Assembly (NCBI GenBank): GCA_964445575.1 | Contig: CAYULB010000037.1 | Location: 1-20,001 of the forward strand | Length of the DNA: 20,001 bases | DNA from: WJMT01 sp964445575 | GTDB lineage: Bacteria; Acidobacteriota; Aminicenantia; Aminicenantales; Aminicenantaceae | Direction of reading: 5' to 3' | Shown: in pieces, positions 7,322 through 14,423 of the stretch | How the letters are laid out: each line of letters opens with the position of its first letter | Position numbering within the stretch: position 1 is the stretch's first letter | Made by a program: the position numbers and the translations under genes | The notes under the pieces: model-generated | Databases searched by the model: none | Seen by the model: only the letters and a program-made list of their open reading frames with translations | What the model was told of the DNA's origin: nothing

Positions 7322-7747
7322 ATGGGTTTTAAAGTCGGCGAAAGCAAAGACGATGTCAACGCTGAACCTAATGTGGTTCCGCTCTGTGATGTGTTACTTG
7401 TTCTGCTGATCATTTTCATGGTGGTGACTCCCCTTATACAAAAAGGAGTTGACTTAAAGCTCCCGACTGCAGCAAATACCATAGAAATGCCTGATAATCC
7501 AGAAATCGTTCTCTATATTAGAAAGGATGGAACTCTGTTTGTTAACGAACAAAAAGTAGATGAACGCAGTCCCCTTCTAATCCTGTTGGAAGATGCTCTG
7601 ATGCAGGCATCTGATAAAAAGCTCTATCTGAAAGCTGACCAAGACCTGGAATTCGGACAAATTGTTGATATTATTGGGACCATGAAAACCGCTGGTGTTG
7701 AAGACATTGGAATCATAACTGACAAGAAAACAGAAGAGATCAAATAA
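7322..7747 (+). CDS. exbD: ExbD/TolR-type biopolymer transport protein
   Basis: Single-span partner of ExbB in the TonB motor. A short cytoplasmic N-terminus leads into the signature NVVPLCDVLLVLLIIFMV (residues 17-34), whose Asp23 matches the essential protonatable aspartate of ExbD. It is followed by TPLIQKGVDLKLPTA at the membrane exit and a periplasmic domain with YIRKDGTLFVNEQKV and LKADQDLEFGQIVDIIGTMK, both typical of the ExbD/TolR fold. At 141 residues it is of normal length. A GGAAGAGG ribosome binding site precedes the ATG. It is last in the tonB cluster and converges on the downstream radical SAM gene with only 32 bases between stop codons. Confidence 0.95.
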   Translation: MGFKVGESKDDVNAEPNVVPLCDVLLVLLIIFMVVTPLIQKGVDLKLPTAANTIEMPDNPEIVLYIRKDGTLFVNEQKVDERSPLLILLEDALMQASDKKLYLKADQDLEFGQIVDIIGTMKTAGVEDIGIITDKKTEEIK

Positions 7748-7779
7748 AACACTACTTAAGATTCTCTATTTTTAATCTG

Positions 7780-8886
7780 TTACAATCTAGGGAGTAAAGA
7801 AAGGAAAGATTCAACTTCCTCTTTACTCCCTGGTTCTTTATTAAGGACTTTTTTCCAAATTTCCTTGCTCTCCATACATAAATAAAGAGGAACTCTTTTA
7901 CCACAAAAGGAATTGATTCTCTTGGCCACTTCTTGATAGAGCTTTGTTCTCAGCGGCTTGAAATACCTCAATTTGCCGTCTTCCCCGGGCAACATTTCTT
8001 CATAGATTATTTTTGAGGAAGGAAATCTTCTTCTTATCACAGACTTAAGTGATTTTGGAAAACGCAGTGACCCTAAACTGATCCAAGCAATCCGGGAGGG
8101 ATTTACTCTGGAGAAAAGATAGTCAATCAATTCATTATAATCCTTTTCCCATCCTGGATATAAAATCAGGGGATCAAAGTGAAAAGCAGTTCTAAATCCC
8201 TTTTTTTGAACTTCTAAGGCAGCCTCAATCCTATCTTTTACTGGAGGAGCCCCCTTCTCTTCTTTTTCAGCTATAACTTCTGAGTTAAGTGACCAGGCAA
8301 TGATTATGTTTTCAGCAGGTTCTTCACCCATGATATTGTTTATGTGAGTGGTTTTTGTTTTCAATTCAAAATTCACACAGGGTTTCTTCCTGAAATAAGC
8401 AATCATTTCTCCTGAACGTTTGGTTACCGGATCCAATGCCAGAGAATCTGCCAGCTCTCCGGTTCCCATACGGATAAACCGGTTTTTTTGAGCACCCAGA
8501 AAACAGTCCAGCTCCTTCCATAAGTCATGGGTATTGACATGAACTGTGAGCACCGGATTATCAAGATAATGCTGCAGAATGCAGTAAGAACAATCCATGG
8601 GACAGTTCAGGTCAGTATTTATGATGTAATAATTGCATCCTATATAATGAGGAGTACAGGGACAGGGTTTTACAAAGCTCCCTTTAAGGGATTTTAAATA
8701 CAGTGCTTTTTTCCCCTCTCCAAAAGAGCCCTTTAACAGATTGAATCTTTCAAGGAGCTCATCCTCATGGCTTATCACTTGCCGGGGAATATTTCTGGTT
8801 TTTTTGAGAACTCTGCGCACAAGAGGATACTGAGAGCACTCTTTTTCAATAAATATTCTCTCGATTTTTTGAAGGGATTCAATCAT
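7780..8886 (-). CDS. Radical SAM protein of the spore photoproduct lyase-like family
   Basis: Predicted cytosolic radical SAM enzyme related to spore photoproduct lyase (SPL), which repairs the UV lesion 5-thyminyl-5,6-dihydrothymine in spore DNA. The radical SAM cluster motif is C95-PMD-C99-SY-C102 followed by ILQHYLDNPVLTVHVN, and the preceding KPCPCTPHYIGCNYYI is also typical of this family. It is 368 residues, near the SPL length. In Bacillus SPL the hydrogen-donor Cys141 lies in a RFEAACTSD segment; the matching segment here is RFIRMGTGE, placing Gly141 there. This protein is therefore SPL-like rather than an assured lesion-repair enzyme, and its substrate is unknown. Its ATG lies within the end of the upstream ParB-like gene (8-base overlap), showing co-translation. 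No sporulation genes are seen nearby. Confidence 0.85.
   Translation of the reverse strand: MIESLQKIERIFIEKECSQYPLVRRVLKKTRNIPRQVISHEDELLERFNLLKGSFGEGKKALYLKSLKGSFVKPCPCTPHYIGCNYYIINTDLNCPMDCSYCILQHYLDNPVLTVHVNTHDLWKELDCFLGAQKNRFIRMGTGELADSLALDPVTKRSGEMIAYFRKKPCVNFELKTKTTHINNIMGEEPAENIIIAWSLNSEVIAEKEEKGAPPVKDRIEAALEVQKKGFRTAFHFDPLILYPGWEKDYNELIDYLFSRVNPSRIAWISLGSLRFPKSLKSVIRRRFPSSKIIYEEMLPGEDGKLRYFKPLRTKLYQEVAKRINSFCGKRVPLYLCMESKEIWKKVLNKEPGSKEEVESFLSLLPRL
7789..7831. other. Strong hairpin at the convergent exbD / radical SAM gene ends
   Basis: AGGGAGTAAAG (7789-7799) pairs perfectly with CTTTACTCCCT (7821-7831). After a two-A bulge, AGGAA (7802-7806) pairs with TTCCT (7816-7820), closing a 9-base loop: 16 paired bases in all. 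It lies within the last codons of the minus-strand radical SAM gene and about 40 bases past the exbD stop. Neither strand has a clear U-tract after it, so it is not a textbook intrinsic terminator; a bidirectional 3'-end structure is plausible. Confidence 0.55.
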
Positions 8887-9844
8887 TTGAATAGGGCTTA
8901 AAAAGCAAATGGATCTCTTTTCTTTCAGCTAACTCCTTGAGCTTTTCAATGGATTTTTTTAACTCTGTGGGATTCTTGATGTCCAGTTTAATGGAAACAA
9001 TATCTCCTTCAAAATATTTTGATGGAAGGACTTTGATTTCCTCAGGCAGGTCCAAACTTTGGCTTATCTTTTCAAAAGATTCTTTCCACTCACTGAGAAA
9101 AGGATTTCTCATTTTTCTTGCCAATTCATGAATTCTTTCAGCTTTTTGGACAGAGGAAAGGTTTTCTTCTGCAAGAATTCTTGAGAACTCCCCGCTGCCC
9201 AGTAAGCTTTCAACAGAAACCTCATTTTTTCTGGATATTTCAAACATATTTTCTATCAGCTGTTTTTGCTTGTTGAGGCTCAGTTCTTTAACCAAGGGAT
9301 AAAGAGCCTGAACTTCTTCAAGGGATAATTCAGTCATTAATTCCAGTGTTCCAAATGACCATTCTTTCTGATGCCCGATTTCCTTAATTTTATCATCCAG
9401 TTTATGGATCTTTCTGTAAACATCCATAACATCCCGCTTTGGAGGGACCTTGAGCAAGCACATATATTCCTTCATGATTTCTTCTGGTTTTTCTCCGAAG
9501 CCAAAAAGTTTTTCGATTACAGAGGCAACCTCAACCTGGGAATAATCTCTGTGGGATAAATTCTCAAACAAAGGGATTTTAAAGGCTTCCAGGTCTGAAC
9601 AATCCTGCATAATAAACACAGGAACACAGAGAAAGGATAATTTTTGGCAGGCTCTGACCCGCTTCCATCCTGATACAATGACATACTTTTCTTCTCTCAC
9701 TGTTAATACAGGCGGATTCAACACCCCCACTTTTTGAATTGAACGGTTCAAAGCTCCAGACGAAAAAAAAGGTGAAATCTGAAATCTTTTATCAGTGGTA
9801 TCGATCTTATCAGTTTTTATCTGAGTGAATTTCATGTTTTTCAT
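8879..9844 (-). CDS. ParB/Spo0J-like N-terminal domain protein, paired with radical SAM gene
   Basis: Resembles the ParB/Spo0J/sulfiredoxin-like fold. Residues about 8-80 match a ParB N-terminal domain: SIQKVGVLNPPVLTVR (35-50), VIVSGWKRVRACQKL (55-69, the position of the GERRxRA nucleotide-binding box) and VPVFI. FENLSHRDYSQVEVASVIEKL (93-113) matches the ENIQR box with its following helix. A helical middle (about 117-185) may be the helix-turn-helix region, and a basic C-terminal part (about 275-321) is unassigned. The GERR box reads GWKR, so CTP binding or hydrolysis as in true ParB is doubtful. No parA neighbours it, and 321 residues is slightly above a chromosomal ParB. Its tight overlap with the radical SAM gene suggests a joint task rather than chromosome segregation. 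The true function is unknown. Confidence 0.75.
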   Translation of the reverse strand: MKNMKFTQIKTDKIDTTDKRFQISPFFSSGALNRSIQKVGVLNPPVLTVREEKYVIVSGWKRVRACQKLSFLCVPVFIMQDCSDLEAFKIPLFENLSHRDYSQVEVASVIEKLFGFGEKPEEIMKEYMCLLKVPPKRDVMDVYRKIHKLDDKIKEIGHQKEWSFGTLELMTELSLEEVQALYPLVKELSLNKQKQLIENMFEISRKNEVSVESLLGSGEFSRILAEENLSSVQKAERIHELARKMRNPFLSEWKESFEKISQSLDLPEEIKVLPSKYFEGDIVSIKLDIKNPTELKKSIEKLKELAERKEIHLLFKPYSND

Positions 9845-9850
9845 ACGAGT

Positions 9851-9856
9851 ATTCTA
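9851..9856 (-). promoter_or_regulatory. Possible -10 element for the ParB-like / radical SAM operon
   Basis: On the minus strand TAGAAT (9856 to 9851) ends six bases before the ATG of the ParB-like gene at 9844. No convincing -35 is seen at the correct spacing. If used, the transcript would be leaderless, which would explain why no ribosome binding site precedes that ATG. Confidence 0.35.
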
Positions 9857-9998
9857 ATTGAATTCATCTGCAGAGTCTAGCAGCAGCTAAAAACACATGG
9901 CCATGAATGGCGTTAAAAATCTGAAGGGAGCCCAAGCCACACCTCAATTTCATTTTACTAATCATCATCTTTTTGCTATCTTGACTGAGAAGAAACTG

Positions 9999-10697
9999 AT
10001 GAAAAAAAGCAGCACATCCATGGTAAAGCCGCTTAAAATAAAAAATCTGCATGTCCAGAGGGCTGTTTTTATTCCTGCAGATACCCCCAAAAAGACCATA
10101 AAAAGTCATTTAGAAAAAAAAGCAGTAACCAAACAAAAATTTCTGTTTTCTCATCTCTATTCATTCAAAAACAAACTCGTCCTCTTAGGTGGAATCGGAG
10201 CGCCAGCTGCGGTTCTGGCCGTAGAACCACTGCTTTTTTCGGGAGTCAAAGAGCTTATTATTTTAGGATTCTGCGGAGGGCTTACAGAAAACATCCATCT
10301 CTTTGATACCTATCTCATAAACACAGCTTTATCTGAGGAGGGCACTTCTCCCAAGTACATCCCTGAGAAAAAAGAGTTTTCTTCATCCCATAAATTGTCC
10401 CTTGAAATCAAACAAAAACTCAAATCAAATCACATTGACTGCGGCACAGCTTCTCTGGTTTCAACGGATGCTCCGTACAGGGAAACAAAAAAATGGCTTT
10501 CACACCAGGTTAAAACAGGAATCAAATTAGTGGACATGGAAACTTCAGCCCTGTTTGCTCTTGCTGAATATTATCGTATAGAGGCAGCCGCTGTAATGAT
10601 AGTATCTGACATTATTCGATCAGGGTCACACAAAATTGGTTTTGCCAAAACAAATTTTCAAGACCAGGTGAAAAATACATTTTTTCTTCTCTTATGA
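9999..10697 (+). CDS. Nucleoside phosphorylase family protein (PNP/UDP family 1)
   Basis: Likely cleaves a purine or pyrimidine nucleoside by phosphorolysis or hydrolysis in the cytosol; the exact substrate cannot be told. Family signs are the glycine-rich LLGGIGAPAAVLAVEPLL, IILGFCGGL, the EEGTSPKY segment, and VDMETSALFALAEYY with the Met-Glu pair that contacts the ribose, followed by MIVSD, the usual base-site Asp region. The start is uncertain. The frame stays open to an ATG at 9897, but that 34-residue N-terminal extension looks unlike the family and would leave no room for a divergent promoter; the ATG at 9999 has GAGAAG at good spacing, and an ATG at 10020 is another option. At about 232 residues it is of normal size. 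It is followed closely by a dehydrogenase gene, so the two are probably co-transcribed. Confidence 0.8.
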   Translation: MKKSSTSMVKPLKIKNLHVQRAVFIPADTPKKTIKSHLEKKAVTKQKFLFSHLYSFKNKLVLLGGIGAPAAVLAVEPLLFSGVKELIILGFCGGLTENIHLFDTYLINTALSEEGTSPKYIPEKKEFSSSHKLSLEIKQKLKSNHIDCGTASLVSTDAPYRETKKWLSHQVKTGIKLVDMETSALFALAEYYRIEAAAVMIVSDIIRSGSHKIGFAKTNFQDQVKNTFFLLL

Positions 10698-10720
10698 ACC
10701 ATTCAAGTAAGGAGAACAAA

Positions 10721-11683
10721 ATGAAACCCAAAGCTTTAATCACCAAAAAGCTTCTTCCCGAAGCCATGGCTTATCTCAAAAAACACATTGATTGTGAGGT
10801 GACAGGAAAAGAAAGATATCCCAGCAAAAAAGAGATCATCTCTCTTATTAAAGACAAACAAGGACTTGTCTCATTACTGGTGGACAAAATCGACAGGGAT
10901 ATCATAGACGCAGCCCCTGATCTAAAAATAATCGCCAACTGTGCTGCTGGATACAACAACATAGATGTTTCCTACGCCTCCAGCAAAAGAGTCTACGTGA
11001 CCAATACTCCAGGCGTGCTCACCGATACCACTGCTGACCTTACCTGGGGACTGATCCTTTCTGTGGCCAGAAAGATCCCCAAGGCTGATAAATTCACCAG
11101 AGAAAAAAAATATAAAAACTGGGAGCTGGACCTTTTTTTGGGAAAAGACCTGACTGGAAAACAGCTGGGAATCATCGGCATGGGACGCATTGGAAAAGCT
11201 GTGGCTTTAAGAGCTCATCCCTTTAAACTCAAGACGGTTTACACTGATATCCATAGACTTTCTCCCAAGGAAGAAAAAAAATACCATGCTCATTATCTCC
11301 CACTGAAAGATCTTTTGAAAACCTCTGACATTATTTCTATTCATGTGGCCCTCACCAAGGACACTTACCACTTGATCTCCCAACAAAATATTTCTCTTAT
11401 AAAAAAACAGGCCATTCTGGTCAATGTGTCACGAGGCCCTGTGGTGGAAGAAAAAGCATTAGCCAGTGCTTTAGAGAAAGCCAAACTCTGGGGAGCTGGC
11501 TTAGATGTCTATGAAAAAGAACCTGAAATAGAGGAAAAACTGCTTTCTCTAGACAATGTGGTTCTGCTCCCTCATATCGGGAGCGCAAGTTATGAAACAC
11601 GTCTTAAAATGTCTATGATGGCTGCAAAAAATCTGGTTCAGGTGCTTTCAGGAAAAAACCCTATCAATCCTGTCAACCCCTAA
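10721..11683 (+). CDS. D-2-hydroxyacid dehydrogenase (glyoxylate/hydroxypyruvate reductase-like)
   Basis: NAD(P)H-dependent reductase of 2-oxoacids such as glyoxylate or hydroxypyruvate. The Rossmann motif is GIIGMGRIGKA (150-160), with Asp176 at the end of the next strand, which favours NAD(H). Catalytic residues are Arg238 (VNVSRGPVV), Glu267 (GLDVYEKEP) and His285 (LLPHIGSAS). NCAAGYNNID (73-82) and TPGVLTDTTADL (96-107) are typical of the GyaR/GRHPR branch. From this start it has 320 residues, normal for the family. The ATG at 10721 was chosen because AAGGAG stands seven bases before it; an in-frame ATG at 10694 overlapping the previous stop has none. It sits downstream of the nucleoside phosphorylase gene and is followed directly by a repeat cluster that may end the transcript. 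Confidence 0.9.
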   Translation: MKPKALITKKLLPEAMAYLKKHIDCEVTGKERYPSKKEIISLIKDKQGLVSLLVDKIDRDIIDAAPDLKIIANCAAGYNNIDVSYASSKRVYVTNTPGVLTDTTADLTWGLILSVARKIPKADKFTREKKYKNWELDLFLGKDLTGKQLGIIGMGRIGKAVALRAHPFKLKTVYTDIHRLSPKEEKKYHAHYLPLKDLLKTSDIISIHVALTKDTYHLISQQNISLIKKQAILVNVSRGPVVEEKALASALEKAKLWGAGLDVYEKEPEIEEKLLSLDNVVLLPHIGSASYETRLKMSMMAAKNLVQVLSGKNPINPVNP

Positions 11684-11783
11684 AAAAACAGTACCGTGAT
11701 ACTCGTTCACCTAGTTTTTTCGTCTATTGTACCGTAAAAAAACAGTACCGTGATACTCGTTCACCTAGTTTTTTCGTCTATTG
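11681..11783 (+). repeat. Tandem pair of 49-bp hairpin-forming repeats (composite repeat, copy A)
   Basis: Two identical 49-base units occupy 11681-11729 and 11735-11783, separated by TACCG. Each begins with an A run, contains CAGTACCGTGATACTCG and TTCACCTAG, and ends with a T run then CGTCTATTG. The first unit starts at the stop codon of the dehydrogenase gene. GTGA and TCAC can pair around a 7-base loop, flanked by A7/T6 runs, so on either strand the transcript forms a weak hairpin followed by U residues. Two diverged inverted copies lie at 19906-20001. Placement between convergent genes fits a bidirectional terminator role. Confidence 0.9.
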
Positions 11784-11818
11784 AGTCTATTTGCTCTAAT
11801 TGAAACTCGAGAAGCGCG

Positions 11819-11839
11819 AGACGGGCTAGACGAGCGAGA
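11819..11839 (+). repeat. GC-rich 21-bp core of the composite repeat, copy A
   Basis: This 21-mer (beginning AGACGGGCTAGACGAGC) matches the reverse complement of 19870-19890 at 18 of 21 positions. In both places it lies just beyond a tandem pair of the A/T-flanked repeats, in the same relative order and orientation, so the two form one composite element. It stands out as GC-rich in an AT-rich gap. Confidence 0.75.
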
Positions 11840-11873
11840 CACATAAAAAAGATAATGCATAAAGCTGAATGCA

Positions 11874-11936
11874 ATGAAATTCAGGTGTGGCTGAAGCGGT
11901 ATTGAAGACAAATACGGTGAATGGTGAATAGTGAAT
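11874..11936 (+). repeat. Dispersed intergenic repeat, copy 2
   Basis: Matches 1179-1232 in the same orientation, sharing AGGTGTGGCTGAAGCG and ATACGGTGAATGGTGAAT with a short extra segment between them. It ends one base before the stop codon of ispG, so the whole gap between the dehydrogenase and ispG (11684-11937) consists largely of repeat DNA. Confidence 0.75.
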
Positions 11937-11937
11937 T

Positions 11938-13002
11938 TCACTCTAAAGCCAACGATCTCACTTCTTTCACAAATTCATCCACTATATCATCAGCTTTGAC
12001 CCTGCGGAGCGGCTTTCCGTGTTTGAATATCAATCCAAATCCTTTTCCAAATGCTATCCCAATATCTGCCTCCCTCGCCTCTCCAGGACCGTTCACTTCA
12101 CAGCCCATCACAGCTACCTTAAGGGGCTTGGGGATGTCTCTGATTCTGTGTTCTATTCTGGAGGCAATCTCAGAGAGGTCTACTCTGCATCTTCCGCACA
12201 CCGGGCATGAGATAAAATCAATTCCCCTTTTTCTCAGTCCCAAGCTTGAGAGGATCTGGTAGGCTGCATGCACCTCTTCTTCCGGAGGGGCTGTCAAAGA
12301 AACCCGGATAGTATCTGCCAGACCCTGGGATAAGATCAGCGCAAGACCCGCTGCTGACTTCACACTTCCTGAAACCAGAGTCCCTGCTTCGGTAATCCCA
12401 GCATGAAAAGGATAATCAACATGCTGGGCTAAAAGTTCCAATGCCCGCCAAGTGCAGAGAACATCAGGCGCTTTGATAGATGCTTTGATGAGATGAAATC
12501 CCATTTCTTCAACCAATCGTATATTCTTTAAAGCGCTCTCTACCAAAGCTTCCGGACTGGGGTGTCCGTACTTCTCAAGAATCTTTTTTTCCAAAGACCC
12601 GGAATTGACTCCGATGCGAATGGGAATTTGTTCAGCCCTGGCTGCCCTGACAATTTCTTTGATCCTGGTTCTGGACCCGATATTTCCGGGATTTATCCGG
12701 AGCCCTTTGGCTCCTTTTTTTATGGCTTTAAGGGCTAACCGGTAGTCAAAATGAATATCAGCAATGAGAGGAAGGCTCACCTTCGGGATGATTTTCCCTA
12801 AAGAGTCCACAGCTTCTTTATCCGGGACAGCGATTCTGACCAGCTCGCATCCTGCTTTTTGGAGCCTTTTGATCTGGGAAACAGTGGCTTGAGTGTCCCT
12901 GGTATCCGTCTTAGTCATAGACTGAACCACAACAGGGGCTCCCCCCCCTATAGAAACATTCCCTATCTTTATCTGTCTGGTCTGTCTTCTTTTTATTTCC
13001 AC
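11938..13002 (-). CDS. ispG: 4-hydroxy-3-methylbut-2-enyl diphosphate synthase (flavodoxin/ferredoxin)
   Basis: Penultimate MEP-pathway enzyme, a [4Fe-4S] protein converting MEcPP to HMBPP. The TIM-barrel part carries GGGAPVVVQSMTKTDTRD (19-36), LIADIHFDYRLA, GLRINPGNIG (100-109) and IRIGVNSGSLEKKIL. The cluster ligands are Cys266 and Cys269 in SCPVCGRC, Cys301 and Glu308 in MGCEVNGPGEA, all intact. At 354 residues it is the normal bacterial length without the plant/Chlamydia-type insert. It starts with GTG at 13002, preceded by a purine-rich AAGAAGAG. It is last in the uppS-cdsA-dxr-rseP-ispG series on this strand, 76 bases after rseP, and supplies the same isoprenoid pathway as dxr and uppS. 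Confidence 0.97.
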   Translation of the reverse strand: MEIKRRQTRQIKIGNVSIGGGAPVVVQSMTKTDTRDTQATVSQIKRLQKAGCELVRIAVPDKEAVDSLGKIIPKVSLPLIADIHFDYRLALKAIKKGAKGLRINPGNIGSRTRIKEIVRAARAEQIPIRIGVNSGSLEKKILEKYGHPSPEALVESALKNIRLVEEMGFHLIKASIKAPDVLCTWRALELLAQHVDYPFHAGITEAGTLVSGSVKSAAGLALILSQGLADTIRVSLTAPPEEEVHAAYQILSSLGLRKRGIDFISCPVCGRCRVDLSEIASRIEHRIRDIPKPLKVAVMGCEVNGPGEAREADIGIAFGKGFGLIFKHGKPLRRVKADDIVDEFVKEVRSLALE

Positions 13003-13078
13003 CTCAATCTCTTCTTAGCCCGAATGATTCATAGAAAATATCGATCCATTCATTATTAATTTATTTTCTGTTTCTTTA

Positions 13079-14422
13079 TCACCAGGGGACCAAACTTTCC
13101 CATCCGTTAGGCAAACGCTTCACCACATCATTGAGGATGACAAAGACAATCAAAACAATGAATATTGCAAATCCGATCTGCATGATGACCTGCTTTACCT
13201 TTGGAGAAAATTCCTTGCGGAACAAGCCCTCTAAGGAGAGCACCAGTATCTGGCCTCCGTCCAGCACAGGTATAGGGAACAGATTGATGATTCCTAACTG
13301 AAGACTGATAAAGGCGATCCAGCTTAAAAGCGAAATCAATCCCCCTTTTAAAGCCGCATAAGAAAAGTTGGCAATTTCAATCGGCCCTCCGACCTGTGCG
13401 GCTGAAACCTCTCCGGTTATCAGCTCCTTTATGAAATTAAAAACCAGTGATATCAATCTTATGTTGTACTGGACGCTCTGGGCCAAAGAGGCAAAAAATC
13501 CGAACTGCTTAACAGAAGATTCTGGAGTTAGGCTGACTCCGATTTTTCCGACATCTCCCTCTTTTCTGGGCACCACCTTGGTATGTATCTTCTCTCCCTT
13601 TCTTTTAACCAGAAAATCCAGCTCTTTATCAGGACTTTTCTCAACAGTCTGGCTGAACTGATAGTAGTAGACCGGCTCATTTTCAATAGCTAAAATAACA
13701 TCACCGGGTTTCAGGCCGGCTCTTTCAGCTGGCGAACCCGGGGCAACCATTTGAACCTCAGTGAATACTTTCCCAAAAAAACCAGCATAACCCATATTGT
13801 ATCTAGTCCTGCTTTCTGTTTTTAATTCAACCTCTAAGATTCTATCATCTCTCTTAAAATCTACGGTTATAATTTTCTCTGGCTTTGTCCCCACAGCCAG
13901 TTCTACATCCTGCCAACTGTCTGTTTTTTTATCATTGATCCTCAATATCCAATCTCCTGGTTGAAGGTCAGCCTTCGCTGCAGGTGAACCAGGTTCGATC
14001 CATCCGATAACAGGGGCTTGGTTCTGATACACCGGTACTGAAATTCCAACCATATTGATAAAAGACATGATAGCAATAGCCAGCACTATGTTCATAACAG
14101 GCCCCATGAATATCACCAAAAAACGCTGCCATCTCTTGGCAGAGAGAAAATCACCGGGTCTAAGCTCTTTGGGTTGAGACATTCCTTCCACCATGGCTTC
14201 TTCGCCGGCAAATTTGACATATCCCCCCATGGGCACGAGACTCACCCTGTAATCGGTGTCTCCCTTTTTAACACCAAAAAGTCTTTTCCCGTATCCAAAA
14301 GAAAACACTTTCACTCTTATACCTACCAGTTTCGCCATGAAAAAATGACCGAACTCATGGGCAAAAACAAGAATCCCAAAAACAATGATGAACGCGATTA
14401 TGGTTCCGAGTATTGATCCCAT
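13079..14422 (-). CDS. rseP: RseP-type site-2 (intramembrane) zinc metalloprotease
   Basis: Inner-membrane S2P protease. In other bacteria RseP cuts anti-sigma factors and residual signal peptides. The zinc motif HEFGH is at 22-26 in the first span, and the third ligand lies in NLFPIPVLDGGQ (380-391), with LDG at 387-389. Two PDZ domains follow one another in the periplasmic part: about 130-200 (SPAAKADLQPGDWILRIND) and about 220-285 (SPAERAGLKPGDVILAIEN). GPVMNIVLAI (107-116) marks the second span and a last span lies near 412-430. At 447 residues it is normal for the two-PDZ type. The ATG stands one base after the dxr stop, with AAAGGT before it. No anti-sigma substrate is encoded nearby. 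Confidence 0.96.
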   Translation of the reverse strand: MGSILGTIIAFIIVFGILVFAHEFGHFFMAKLVGIRVKVFSFGYGKRLFGVKKGDTDYRVSLVPMGGYVKFAGEEAMVEGMSQPKELRPGDFLSAKRWQRFLVIFMGPVMNIVLAIAIMSFINMVGISVPVYQNQAPVIGWIEPGSPAAKADLQPGDWILRINDKKTDSWQDVELAVGTKPEKIITVDFKRDDRILEVELKTESRTRYNMGYAGFFGKVFTEVQMVAPGSPAERAGLKPGDVILAIENEPVYYYQFSQTVEKSPDKELDFLVKRKGEKIHTKVVPRKEGDVGKIGVSLTPESSVKQFGFFASLAQSVQYNIRLISLVFNFIKELITGEVSAAQVGGPIEIANFSYAALKGGLISLLSWIAFISLQLGIINLFPIPVLDGGQILVLSLEGLFRKEFSPKVKQVIMQIGFAIFIVLIVFVILNDVVKRLPNGWESLVPW

Positions 14423-14423
14423 T

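Noticed and set aside
9897..9998. 34-residue N-terminal extension of the nucleoside phosphorylase gene
   Set aside because: Open frame without a ribosome binding site and unlike the family. The region is more likely the divergent promoter and leader region. Not fully excluded.
10694..10720. Earlier ATG for the hydroxyacid dehydrogenase
   Set aside because: No ribosome binding site, whereas AAGGAG precedes the ATG at 10721 and the protein then begins like its family.
11681..11783. CRISPR array
   Set aside because: Two near-adjacent identical units with a 5-base spacer and no spacer diversity; no cas genes. The pair at 19906 has no spacer at all.
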